A stretch of DNA of 64,000 nt, from NCBI GenBank assembly GCA_039654915.1, contig CM077596.1:78617751-78681750 (forward strand), read 5' to 3'. The position numbers and the translations under genes were made by a program. The DNA is from Aquilaria yunnanensis. Lineage: Eukaryota; Streptophyta; Magnoliopsida; Malvales; Thymelaeaceae. Every line of letters begins with the position of its first letter. The first letter of the stretch is position 1. This document shows, one piece after another, positions 24,504-36,898 of this stretch. The notes below the pieces were generated by a model. It worked only from the letters and a program-made list of their open reading frames with translations, was not told the origin of the DNA and did not search any database.

Positions 24504-25627
24504 TTAAAATTATAATTTAAGAAGTTAATGTCAGATGGTTACATGAGAGTTAACAAATTCATTTTCTTCAGTAACTACCTTCTAATAAATTTAGGACAAA
24601 ATCCACCATGGATCACCTAGTTTATTTTTTTTGTTCTAAACAGATATCTAACATTTAAGTTGTCTTAACGAGATACCTTTCTTTCTATTGTGCTTCCTAG
24701 TCATATACTCTCTGTTAATTCCGGTGTTAAATCTAATGGAAAATGCTGACTTGACATAAAAAAATATTAAAATAAATCATAAAATAATGCTTGTAGCCTT
24801 CTAACTTTTCTTATCAACAATTTTAAATCCTAAACTTTTCCTATGACCTCCTTCACCCCTCTCCTCATTCTCTTGCTTTTCACTACCACCTCCTTCCGCT
24901 CTCTGGCCATCATTGTTACTATAGCTTGCACGCTACGCACACCAACTTCATCAACAACTGCAAAAACCAGCCTTTTTATCTTCTTCTCTGCTCGCAAATG
25001 TACTAACCTTTTTATCGACAACAATTCTAGAAACCTAAAAGCTTTTAACTTTAATTCATTAATTGGTTTCCTAAACCATAGGATTATTGTTGCCCATTCA
25101 AAGATGACCAAAACCCACATAACGGCAGACAACAATGGCTATTGCGACATGTCAAAGATGACCGTAACTGTTGGGGTTCCATGGGTTTCGACGGCGATTG
25201 GTTCGTCGCCGCCGCTTGTGATCTAGAGGGACAAAGACAAAGATTCCGGTTGATGGAAACCTACCTTAAACTATGATCGTCAAGGTTCCATGGGACTCCG
25301 GAGATGAAGATTTTGATTGATTAAAATTGAAAAATTGACGATATATGGCAGTATTTGGAGGGCAGGAACGATCAACGATGGTTGAAGGTGGTGGTGTACG
25401 CGGCACTAAAGAATCTCAAAAGCAAGCTGCAACATCAGATTACAATGATTTGGCAAGATTTGCACGATTGGGGTTCGACGATTTGTAGATTCAAGATTTG
25501 GACGTAGGTTTGATGGCCAAAATCAAAATCAGGCTTGTTGCTCGAATAGCAACAAACGAGCAAAGTTGAAGAAGGAGGTGATTCCAGTTTGGGTCAAGAG
25601 AAAAAGTGGCAACGAGAGTTGCAGGGG

Positions 25628-25632
25628 CTGAT
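25628..25632 (+). repeat. 5-bp target duplication CTGAT (left copy)
   Basis: CTGAT immediately precedes the LTR start TGTTAGGACC; the same five bases follow the last LTR base at 39738-39742. A 5-bp duplication is standard for Ty3/gypsy integration. Confidence 0.85.
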
Positions 25633-27377
25633 TGTTAGGACCTTCCTTCAGTGCTTGGCTTAGGCCAAGAAAAATGGGAAACATGCAACAAATTAAACAT
25701 GAGGGACCAAATTGAAAAAAATGTGAACAATGGTGAATTTGGAAAGCCAAGGAAGTTTGAGTCCAAATTTCACATGAAAATTCAAGACTATGTTGTCTTT
25801 GAACATGCTACTAGTAACCTAAGTACAAAACTACTAAAGTTTGAGTTAAAAATGCACTTAGGGGGAAGACTATTAAGTCTTGACACAAAACAAAGTTTGA
25901 AGATCAAACTATACACAAAAACTAGTGGCATAAGTGAAACTACAAACCATGAAAGGATAATATAAGCCATGCAAATAAGAATGAGGCCTAATGTGGAGTT
26001 AGGCCATTTTCTATGAACATCAAGTCCATGGCCGGCCATGTTAAATTAACAAGATAAAATTGGCTAAGTGAAGGTAATATTGTATTATGTTGGTGGAGGA
26101 AGTAAATGGTTGAAAAACTTGGTGGAAGTTTTGATTTGATGTGGGCCAAGCCTTGTCTTCCACCATGAATTAGGCCAAATGCTCCATTATCTCCATTATC
26201 TCCATTATCTAGCTTAATGCTCCATTATCCATTAGTGCTCCATTATCTCCATTATCTCCATTAGTGCTCCATTAACATAAAATAATCAAGAAATAGCCAT
26301 AACCAGCCAATATGTACAAACTAGCTAATAAATTCGGTCATTGTGTGCATTTATGAATGTTGGCTGAATTCTTGAGAGTCTTGAGTGTTCTTGAACTTTT
26401 CTTGAGTGTTCTTCCTTGTTCATGGCCGAAACATACAAATTCTTGAGTGTTCATGCAAGTTCTTGAGTGATCTTAACTTTTTCTTCCTTGTTCTTTAACA
26501 TACTTGGCCGAAACTTACAAAACCTTGTGAGAATCTTGAGTGTGATCATGTGTTCTTGGCCGAATCTTTGAGGATACTTGCTGTCCATGTGAAGTAAAGC
26601 TTGAAGAGGAAGATTGAAGCTTGAAACAACTTTGTTCTTAAAGAACAAAGACAAGGCCGAAAGTTGAGTGAGTTCTTGAGCTTGTTCTTAGCTTGGTTTT
26701 TGAGTGTTCTTGAGTTTTGATGCTTGTTTATGGTGGTGTGTGGTTGGAAACTTGAAGAACATGGAGATGGAAGTTTGAAGGAAAGGATACAAGCTTAGAA
26801 CAATATTGTTCTTGAGGTAATGATTTAAAGTATACTTGAATTCTCGGTACAAATTCCATGGTCAAGTATTTATGATGAGTAAGTGATGGAAACATTGTTG
26901 TTTTGAAAGATTGAAGTTTGGACCTTGAGGAACATAAGTTGGCCGAATATGTGCATGCAATTATTGGTGAGTGTTTGACCAAAGCAACCTTGTTTGTGAA
27001 GTTTGAAGCTAAGTCTTGAAGTATGAAAGCATAACCAAAACCAATCAAGCTCAAAAATTGAGGTAGGGTTCATGTCCTACTTGAATACTTGGTATTATTT
27101 CCATGATCAAGTTATAGCTTTTAAAGCTTGCTGGGCATATTGAGAAATGTGATTATGAAGGTGGTTTGGTTAGCTAATCAATTAAAGGCAAGTGTTAGAA
27201 TTCTTAGTGAGAATGGCTAGCTCACTATGAAATTCGGAGCTCTCGTGGATTGGGATGTGAAATGTGAAAGAAGTGTTGGAAATGGACACGCCTATGTACA
27301 CTTGCCATGTTGGCCGAATTGAAGATGAAGATGTGTGTGTGTGTTGCATGCTTGTTTTGATTGTTTGTGTGTGCTGA
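25633..27377 (+). mobile_element. Left LTR fragment of the gypsy insertion (5' ~1.74 kb)
   Basis: Begins TGTTAGGACCTTCC and matches the full right LTR (36899 onward) nearly base for base, in the same orientation, up to GTGTGTGCTGACCCA. There it stops abruptly and continues as inverted LTR sequence. The remaining 3' third of the LTR and all 5' internal sequence in this orientation are missing. It contains (TCCATTATC)n short tandem units at about 26180-26280 and many repeats of CTTGAGTGTTCTTG. Confidence 0.9.
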
Positions 27378-29680
27378 CCCACCAAGACTACTTGGCAAAC
27401 AAACAACCAACTTGAGCCCAACAAAGCCCAAGTCCACAAAGTCCAAAAGCGTCCAAAAGTTGCACATAACAAGTCTCACAGCCCAAGCTCAGAAACTACC
27501 CAAAGTTACTTCAAGAACCTTACATAGGCAGCAAGGTTACACAACCAAATGACCAAGCTAATGGCCATAAAAACATTCACAACTTAGTGCCAAAGTCCTT
27601 ACATTCAACAACCTTTCTAGCACAAGTCCCACACCTAAAATCCTGCAAAACTTAAGCCATAAGTTTCTGCCAACATAAGACTTTGGATATATATATATAT
27701 ACTATTTCAAGCCAAGCATAAATTGGCGTACATACCTTGAGAAAACAAACACAACTTAACACTCAACCAAGCAACTCAAGCACAACTATTCAAGCTCAAC
27801 ACTTTTGCCTGAAAAAAAATGTTTAAGTGGGCAGTGAGTAATTTATACTCAGTAGGAATTCATGTAACATGACTTATTATAAGTCCATTCAATCAAGCAC
27901 AATGCTTAACCTCCAAAGCTCCTTAGTTTACCTGCAAAGAAAACACTAAAACACCAAAATACAATTTATACACATGCTGCAACTTTAACATATGACTCTG
28001 AAAATAATAATAAGTGGGTCAGCACACACAAACAATCAAAACAAGCATGCAACACACACACACATCTTCATCTTCAATTCGGCCAACATGGCAAGTGTAC
28101 ATAGGCGTGTCCATTTCCAACACTTCTTTCACATTTCACATCCCAATCCACGAGAGCTCCGAATTTCATAGTGAGCTGGCCATTCTCACTAAGAATTCTA
28201 ACACTTGCCTTTAATTGATTAGCTAACCAAACCACCTTCATAATCACATTTCTCAATATGCCCAGCAAGCTTTAAAAGCTATAACTTGATCATGAAAATA
28301 ATACCAAGTATTCAAGTAGGACATGAACCCTACCTCAATTTTTGAGCTTGATTAGTTTTGGTTATGCTTTCATACTTCAAGACTTAGCTTCAAACTTCAC
28401 AAACAAGGTTGCTTTGGTCAAACACTCACCAATAATTGCATGTACATATTTGGCCAACTTATGTTCCTCAAGGTCCAAACTTCAATCTTTCAAAACAACA
28501 ATGTTTCCATCACTTACTCATCATAAATACTTGACCATGGAATTTGTACCAAGAATTCAAGTATACTTTAAATCATTACCTCAAGAACAATATTGTTCTA
28601 AGCTTGTATCCTTTCCTTCAAACTTCCATCTCCATGTTCTTCAAGTGTTTTTCGGCCTTGTCTTTGTTCTTCAAGAACAAAGTTGTTTCAAGCTTCAATC
28701 TTCCTCCTCAAGCTTTACTTCACATGGACAGCAAGTATCCTCAAAGATTCGGCCAAGAACACATGATCACACTCAAGATTCTCACAAGGTTTTGTAAGTT
28801 TCGGCCAAGTATGTTCAAGAACAAGGAAGAAAAAGCTAAGATCACTCAAGAACTTGCATGAACACTCAAGAATTTGTATGTTTCGGCCATGAACAAGGAA
28901 GAACACTCAAGAAAAGCTCAAGAACACTCAAGACTCTCAAGAATTCAGCCAACATTCATAAATGCACACAATGACCGAATTTATTAGCTAGTTTGTACAT
29001 ATTGGCTGGTTATGGCTATTTCTTGATTATTTTATGTTAATGGAGCACTAATGGAGATAATGGAGATAATGGAGCACTAATGGATAATGGAGCATTAAGC
29101 TAGATAATGGAGATAATGGAGATAATGGAGCATTTGGCCTAATTCATGGTGGAAGACAAGGCTTGGCCCACATCAAATCAAAACTTCCACCAAGTTTTTC
29201 AACCATTTACTTCCTCCACCAACATAATACAATATTACCTTCACTTAGCCAATTTTTATCTTGTTAATTTAACATGGCCGGCCATGGACTTGATGTCCAT
29301 AGAAAATGGCCTAACTCCACATTAGGCCTCATTCTTATTTGCATGGCTTATATTATCCTTTCATGGTTTGTAGTTTCACTTATGCCACTAGTTTTTGTGT
29401 ATAGTTTGATCCTCAAACTTTGTTTTGTGTCAAGACTTAATAGTCTTCCCCCTAAGTGCATTTTTAACTCAAACTTTAGCAGTTTTGCACTTAGGTTACT
29501 AGTAGCATGTTCAAAGACAACATAGTCTTGAATTTTCATGTGAAATTTGGACTCAAACTTCCTTGGCTTTCCAAATTCACCATTGTTCACATTTTTTTCA
29601 ATTTGGTCCCTCATGTTTAATTTGTTGCATGTTTCCCATTTTTCTTGGCCTAAGCCAAGCACTGAAGGAAGGTCCTAACA
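27378..29680 (-). mobile_element. Inverted LTR copy of the gypsy element (incomplete 3' end)
   Basis: Reverse complement of the right LTR from its first base (TGTTAGG at 29680) to about LTR position 2400 (CCAAGACTACTTGG at 27378). It lacks the last ~430 bp of the LTR and has a ~95-bp internal deletion near 28650, where the spacer between two CTTGAAGAAC repeats is gone. A purine tract, AAGGAGGGAGGAAT, precedes it on the minus strand: the polypurine tract that primes plus-strand DNA synthesis. Confidence 0.9.
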
Positions 29681-29692
29681 ATTCCTCCCTCC

Positions 29693-32600
29693 TTAAAGAA
29701 TTTGGCCCTCCAAATTCCTTATCAAGTTATCATACAACTGAGGGTACTTGTTGGCAATTTCCTGTTCTACTTCCCAGGTTGCCTCTTCAGGAGTGTGGTT
29801 ACTCCACTGTACTCTTATCATAGAGATCCACCTGTTTCTTAGTTTCCTGGTATCTCTTGCCAGAAATTTAATTGGTACTTCGTCGTAAGAAAGGTTTGGT
29901 GCTACAGACACACTAGCAGGTACCTCTATTTGTTTGGAACTTGGAACATACTTTTTAAGTAAACTCACATGGAAAACATCATGTACGTTACCAAGCTCTT
30001 GTGGCAAATCCAATTGATAAGCCACATTTCCAATCCTGGCCAGTATTTGATATGGCCCAATGTATCTGGGTGCTAGTTTCCCTTTCTTTCCAAATCTGAT
30101 AACTCCTTTCATAGGGGAAACCTTAAGCCACACCCAATCTCCTTCCTGAAATTCCAAGTCTCTCCTCCTTTTCAGGTTGGCATAAGACTGCTGTCTATCA
30201 TTTGCAGCCTTGATTCTTGCTTGGATCAGTTTTATTTTCTCTGTAGTCTCCCTTATAATGTATGGCCCTAACTCCAATTTATCTTCTGGTTGATGCCAGC
30301 AATGAGGAGTGATACATCTTCTACCATATAAAGCTTCATATGGGGCCATTCCTATCACTGAGTGATAGCTATTGTTATAGGAGAATTCTACCAGCGGGAG
30401 ATGCACATCCCATTCACCTTGGAAGTCTATTACACAACATCTCAACATGTCTTCCAGGGTCTGTATTGTTCTCTCTGTCTGCCTATCTGTTTGTGGATGG
30501 TAGGCAGAGCTAAACTTGAGCTTTGTGCCCAATGCCTGGTGTAGGGACTTCCAAAACCTAGAGACAAACCTACGGTCCCTGTTTGACACAATGTCATCAG
30601 GCACTCCATGCAATCTCACTATCTCTTTTACATAGAGTTGAGCTAGTTTGTCCAAGGGGTCAGTGAGATTCATGGGTAGGAAATGGGCTGCTTTGGTCAA
30701 TCTATCTACAATGACCCATATGGCATCATGTTTTCTTTTGGTTAGTGGCATTCCTACCACAAAATCCATTGATATGGATCCCCATTTCCTTTCAGGTATG
30801 GGTAAGCTCTGAAGCTTCCCTCCTGGCTTCTGGTGCTCAACCTTTACTTGTTGGCATACTTCACAATGTGCTACATGAGTACTAATATCCTTCTTCATAT
30901 TGGGCCACCAAAAGTAAGTTCTAAGATTATGATACATCTTTGTGGCTCCTGGATGCATACTCAGCTTACTGGAATGAGCTTCTTCCAGAATTTGAAGTCT
31001 CAGGTCATCCTTTTCAGGCACATACAACCTATTCTGGAAATGTAGCATCCCTTGTTTATAGGAGAAACCTTGAAAAAGTTCTCCCTTTCTCTTACCAGAC
31101 ACTAGGTCTATATTCTCATCTTTAGTTTGAGTTTCTTTGATAAGTTCTTTCCATTCTGGAGAAATGGTGAGTACATTGAGTTGCTCACTTTCCCAGGCTA
31201 GCCATTGACTTGTCAAACAAGTAAGGCTAAAGGTTTCAGTCTTTTGTTCTATTTCTCCACCTTTGAGCACTCCAGTGTAGTTCCTGCTCAAGGCATCTGC
31301 CACTACATTGGCTTTTCCTGCTGTGTATTCAATTACACAGTCAAAGTCTTTCAAGTACTCTAACCACCTCCTCTGCCTCATATTCAAGTCTTTCTGAGTA
31401 AATAAATACTTGAGGCTTTTGTGGTCTGTGTAGACTTGAAATTTATTACCTAACAGGTAATGTCTCCATTGTTTGAGAGCAAAGACCACTGCAGCTAATT
31501 CCAGATCATGCACTGGATACTTCTTTTCATGGGGTCTCAATTGTCTAGACCCAAAAGCAATAGCCTGTTTTTCTTGCATCAGAACACATCCCAGTCCCAC
31601 ATGAGATGCATCAGTATACACTTCATATTCCTTTTCAGGATCTGGCAGGATTAACACGGGAACTGTTGTTAGTCTCCTTTTTAGCTCCTGAAAGCTCTCC
31701 TCACATTTGGGTTCCCAGATAAATTTCTGGTTCTTCCTAATCAACTGAGTCATTGGTGCTGCTAATACAGAAAATTTTGGTACAAACCTTCTGTAATAGC
31801 CAGCCAACCCCAGGAAGCTCCTGACTTCCCTCACATTCTGGGGTTGTTTCCAATCTAGGATTGACCTTACATTTTCAGGATCTACAGCCAACCCTTGACT
31901 ATTTATTACATGACCCAGAAATTGGATTTCTGGCATCCAAAATTTGCATTTACTCAGCTTTCCAAAAAGTTTATTATCTTGGAGCAAGCCAAGCACTATC
32001 TTCAGGTGTTTCTTATGAGTTTCTTCATCCTTGGAATATACCAAGATATCATCAATAAACACCACCATAAAGTGGTCTAGGTGTGCTCTGAACACCCTCT
32101 GCATTAGGTCCATGAAGAATGCAGGTGCATTAGTAAGCCCAAATGGCATTACTGTATACTCAAAATGTCCATACCTAATCCTGAATGCAGTCTTAGGTAT
32201 GTCCTCCTCCTTTACTCTCAACTGGAAATATCCAGATCTGAGGTCTATTTTGGAAAACACCTTTGCTCCTTTCAACTGATCAAATAGATCTTCTATTCTT
32301 GGTAAGGGATATTTATTCTTTATGGTTAATGCATTCAACTTTCTATAATCAATACAGAGTCTAAGGGTTCCATCTTTCTTTTTCACAAACAATACAGGTG
32401 CTCCCCAAGGAGACACACTGGGTCTGATGAACCCCTTCTCAAGCAATTCATTTAATTGCTTCCTCAGTTCTACCATTTCAGGCAGTGCCATTCTATAAGG
32501 TGCCATAGACACTGGTGCTGCTCCAGGTACCAGTCTAATTTCAAACTCTACTTCCCTCATAGGTGGTAGTCCAGGTAAGTCTGTAGGAAAAACTCCTGGA

Positions 32601-34450
32601 AAATCTTGAACTATAGGTATTTGCCTAAGTTCATTTGCTACTTCCTGGTCATTCAATTCCAGGCATTCATATTCTTCTTCTATAGTTATTTGTTTCATCA
32701 CCTCAAGTTGCCAATCTAAACATAACTCTAGTGACTGGTCCAATTTATATGGCTCATAGCCAGGTATTAGCAACTGTCTAGCATGGCAATCTATCATCAC
32801 TTTATGTTCGTCTAACCAATTCATGCCTAGGATTACATCATAGTCAAATGTGCCTAGCATTATAAGGTCTGCTTTCAGTTTTAGCTTGCCTATCTTGATT
32901 TCACAATTTTTAACCATATGGTTTGTAAACAGAATTTCATTACCAGCTGTTTTAACCATATATATATTAGGCATATACTTCACTTCCAAATTCATGGCTT
33001 TAACCAAGCTAGCAGATATCATAGACAATGATGCTCCAGTATCAAATAAGGCAATGATTAACTGATCATTAAGGCAAATAGTACCTTTTAGAGCCCTCCT
33101 TGCTTTTTGCTGGCTGGTCTCCTTGCCAGATGTTCCAGCCTCTGGTGCATTCTGCACTTTTCTTGGAGCCTCTAACTGAAATACTCTTCCTGGAGGTGCA
33201 TTAGGTTTTCTGTGCTCCTGTGGTGGCTTTGGTGCCTGCCTGCCTCCAGGATTTGGCATGTTGGTCCTCAAGTAGGGCATAGGAATTTGTGATCTACCTT
33301 GCCCTCTGGGGTTAAACCTTCCCAGAAACCTTGTATCTTCTGCTCTCTTTGGGCATTCTCTCACCCAATGATCTGGGGCTCCACATCTGTGGCAACCGGT
33401 AGCAACTTTGAAACATGGCTTATCACCATGGAATTTTCCACAAGTATGACATCGGGGACCATATGGCTGTGGCCCCTTCTCTCTCTTATTTCCTCTTCAT
33501 CCTCCAATTTGTTCTCTTTCTTCTCTCAGCCTCTTTTGAGTAGGAACCCTCTGGATTCCTCTTCCACAACCAGGCCCACCCCTGGTCTGCCCTTTGAATT
33601 CTTGCTCAAGAGCAATGGCACTCTGCATCACAGAGTAGTAATCTCTTACTCCTATGGCCCTGAGAATCTGTCTCAATTCAGGCCTAAGGCCTCTGATAAA
33701 CCTCTTGGTTTTCAGTTCTTCTTGCCCAACATACTGGGGTGCATATCTAATCAGATTATTGAATTTCTGTTCATATTCTAAAACACTGAGCTCTCCTTGC
33801 TCTAACAGATCAAACTCTGCCTGCTTTTGATCCTTTTGAGCTTCGCTAACATATTGTTGGTGAAAAACTTTAAGAAAATCTGCCCATCTCATGGCTCTTC
33901 TCCTGGATGGTGGTCTCCTGTGATTTTTCTCCTGATAGGTCCTCTGCACAGCCCTCCACCATAGCTCTGCATTTCCTTCTAGCCTAAAGGTGGCCAGAAG
34001 TACCTTCTAGGTGGCTGTCACTTCAATCCTTTCAAAAATGTTTTCCAGCTGCAGTACCCAGAACTCAGCTTCATCAGGGTCACATCCCCCTTTAAATATT
34101 GGAGGTTTTAATGCCAGGAATCCTTCCAGCTGGCCCTCCTTAAGTCCACCCCTTATGGACCTCTCTTGTCTGAATTCTGCACCTCTAGTTTTATCCTTGG
34201 AGTAGATATATGCATCAAGTTCTTCCAGGTCTGGGCTTTCATCAGCCTCCTCCATTGAGCTAAATCCTTGCTTAAGTTCTGATCTCGATTTTCTGGCTCT
34301 AGGATGCCTTCTCTCTTCATCAGCTTCCTCATCTTCCTGGTCCTTCCCATTCTTACTAAGTTGATCACATTCAACTGGCTCTTTGCCAGGCCTCCTTCCT
34401 CTCTTTTTGTTTTCAGTTTCATAATTCTCCCCAGCATCTGTCATGCCCAC
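29693..34450 (-). pseudogene. Ty3/gypsy gag-pol, Tekay/Del-like chromovirus, inverted copy with two nonsense codons
   Basis: One continuous reading frame from 34450 to 29693, broken only by in-frame stops at 34007-34009 (TAG) and 33497-33499 (TGA). Order: gag with the retrotransposon capsid domain (AELWWRA..., about 33,980-33,600); a CCHC knuckle [14 protein letters not shown] near 33,400; protease with DTGA (about 33,040); reverse transcriptase with [10 protein letters not shown] (about 32,050); RNase H ([11 protein letters not shown]); integrase with the HHCC finger ([11 protein letters not shown]...CEVCQQ) and DDE core. The C-terminal chromodomain-like tail ([18 protein letters not shown]) points to the Tekay/Del clade. 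The second integrase aspartate is replaced by Asn (SNRD, codon at 30581-30583), so the copy is also catalytically dead. This is a transposon, not a host gene. Confidence 0.93.
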
Positions 34451-35009
34451 ACTTGCCCCTGGCCCATTCGGGCCCGATTATTTAAACAATACAGCGGAAG
34501 TCTTATTTCACAAAAGGGGCATTTAAATTTAATTTAATTTAATTTAAATTTTTTTTTTTGCAACTTAAGGGCATGAACCCCAGGATACTTACCGGTACTA
34601 GCTCATTAACTATTTACTTTTAGGGTTTTATTGCTCTCGGAAATAAGCTAGCACACCTATGTGGAATTTCGTGTTCATTTCATGATCTTTATCATGCTTA
34701 GCCAAGTACATGCATGGCAACCAAAACACCATATTCATATTTACAAGTCATAAAAATGGTGTTATACTGAAAATAAACATAATCACTTAAATAGCCAGGA
34801 TATCCAAAAGCATGATACATGGCAAATAATTCATAAGTCCATAGAACACATTCCACCTTAATAGACCTTGTTCCCACAAATTTCTAGACTCCTCAAGCCT
34901 GCACAAGGAAGTCCACAACATTAGCTTGTTTCACAAGCAATCCATAACACTTAAGACACTTAGAATATTGAGCAACATATGTACAAACCTCTACTATGTG
35001 AAAGAGTAA
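34451..35009 (-). mobile_element. LTR-like sequence of a different family upstream of gag
   Basis: Read on the minus strand this segment ends GGGCCAGGGGCAAGTGTGGGC-ATGACA directly before gag. That resembles the 3' end of the local LTR (GGGCTGGGGCCTGTGTGG...TGACA) but is clearly not the same sequence. Upstream it contains TTTTGGTTGCCATG, also found in the right LTR. No primer-binding site (TGGTATCAGAGC) separates it from gag. Most likely a diverged LTR end or leader brought in by recombination. Confidence 0.5.
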
Positions 35010-36886
35010 AAACAAGCTATTGCTTTTGGGTCTAGACAATTGAGACCCCATGAAAAGAAGTATCCAGTGCATGATCTGGAATTAGCTGCAGTAGTCTTTG
35101 CTCTCAAACAATGGAGACATTACCTATTAGGTAATAAATTTCAAGTCTACACAGACCACAAAAGCCTCAAGTATTTATTTACTCAGAAAGACTTGAATAT
35201 GAGGCAGAGGAGGTGGTTAGAGTACTTGAAAGACTTTGACTGTGTAATTGAATACACAGCAGGAAAAGCCAATGTAGTGGCAGATGCCTTGAGCAGGAAC
35301 TACACTGGAGTGCTCAAAGGTGGAGAAACAGAACAAAAGACTGAAACCTTTAGCCTTACTTGTTTGACAAGTCAATGGCTAGCCTGGGAAAGTGAGCAAC
35401 TCAATGTACTCACCATTTCTCCAGAATGGAAAGAACTTATCAAAGAAACTCAAACTAAAGATGAGAATATAGACCTAGTGTCTGGTAAGAGAAAGGGAGA
35501 ACTTTTTCAAGGTTTCTCCTATAAACAAGGGATGCTACATTTCTAGAATAGGTTGTATGTGCCTGAAAAGGATGACCTGAGACTTCAAATTCTGGAAGAA
35601 GCTCATTCCAGTAAGCTGAGTATGCATCCAGGAGCCACAAAGATGTATCATAATCTTAGAACTTACTTTTGGTGGCCCAATATGAAGAAGGATATTAGTA
35701 CTCATGTAGCACATTGTGAAGTATGCCAACAAGTAAAGGTTGAGCACCAGAAGCCAGGAGGGAAGCTTCAGAGCTTACCCATACCTGAAAGGAAATGGGG
35801 ATCCATATCAATGGATTTTGTGGTAGGAATGCCACTAACCAAAAGAAAACATGATGCCATATGGGTCATTGTAGATAGATTGACCAAAGCAGCCCATTTC
35901 CTACCCATGAATCTCACTGACCCCTTGGACAAACTAGCTCAACTCTATGTAAAAGAGATAGTGAGATTGCATGGAGTGCCTGATGACATTGTGTTAGACA
36001 GGGACCCTAGGTTTGTCTCTAGGTTTTGGAAGTCCCTACACCAGGCATTGGGCACAAAGCTCAAGTTTAGCTCTGCCTACCTCCACAAACAGATGGGCAG
36101 ACAGAGAGAACAATACAGACCCTGGAAGACATGTTGAGATGTTGTGTAATAGACTTCCAAGGTGAATGGGATGTGCATCTCCCGCTGGTAGAATTCTCCT
36201 ATAACAATAGCTATCACTCAGTGATAGGAATGGCCCCATATGAAGCTTTATATGGTAGAAGATGTATCACTCCTCATTGCTGGCATCAGCCAGAAGATAA
36301 ATTGGAGTTAGGGCCAGACATTATAAGGGAGACTACAGAGAAAATAAAACTGATCCAAGCAAGAATCAAGGCTGCAAATGATAGACAGCAGTCTTATGCC
36401 AACCTGAAAAGGAGGAGAGGCTTGGAATTTCAGGAAGGAGATTGGGTGTGGCTTAAGGTTTCCCCTATGAAAGGAGTTATCAGATTTGGAAAGAAAGGGA
36501 AACTAGCACCCAGATACATTGGGCCATATCAAATACTGGCCAGGATTGGAAATGTGGCTTATCAATTGGATTTGCCACAAGAGCTTGGTAACGTACATGA
36601 TGTTTTCCATGTGAGTTTACTTAAAAAGTATGTTCCAAGTTCCAAACAAATAGAGGTACCTGCTAGTGTGTCTGTAGCACCAAACCTTTCTTACGACGAA
36701 GTACCAATTAAATTTCTGGCAAGAGATACCAGGAAACTAAGAAACAGGTGGATCTCTATGATAAGAGTACAGTGGAGTAACCACACTCCTGAAGAGGCAA
36801 CCTGGGAAGTAGAACAGGAAATTGCCAACAAGTACCCTCAGTTGTATGATAACTTGATAAGGAATTTGGAGGGCCAAATTCTTTAA
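35010..36886 (+). pseudogene. Ty3/gypsy pol fragment (RNase H to chromodomain), plus orientation
   Basis: Nearly identical to 31,570-29,693 in reverse complement. It begins abruptly within RNase H ([18 protein letters not shown]) at about 35010 and runs to the natural stop before the polypurine tract. It is broken by a nonsense codon near 35545 (CAG to TAG) and a 1-bp deletion near 36082 in the integrase core, just after SSAY. Unlike the inverted copy it keeps the integrase Asp (LDRD, codon 35997-35999). Protease, reverse transcriptase and gag are missing in this orientation. Confidence 0.92.
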
Positions 36887-36898
36887 GGAGGGAGGAAT
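36885..36898 (+). promoter_or_regulatory. Polypurine tract of the gypsy element
   Basis: AAGGAGGGAGGAAT lies immediately before the LTR start TGTTAGG and just after the pol stop. Its inverted counterpart lies at 29681-29694. Confidence 0.85.

Noticed and set aside
25651..29823. Short frames repeated three times across the LTR copies
   Set aside because: Identical on both strands because the LTR is present in three copies; none has protein features.
29693..33364. 1223-aa frame as a possible host gene
   Set aside because: Clear gypsy pol (protease, RT, RNase H, integrase, chromodomain) between LTR and gag.
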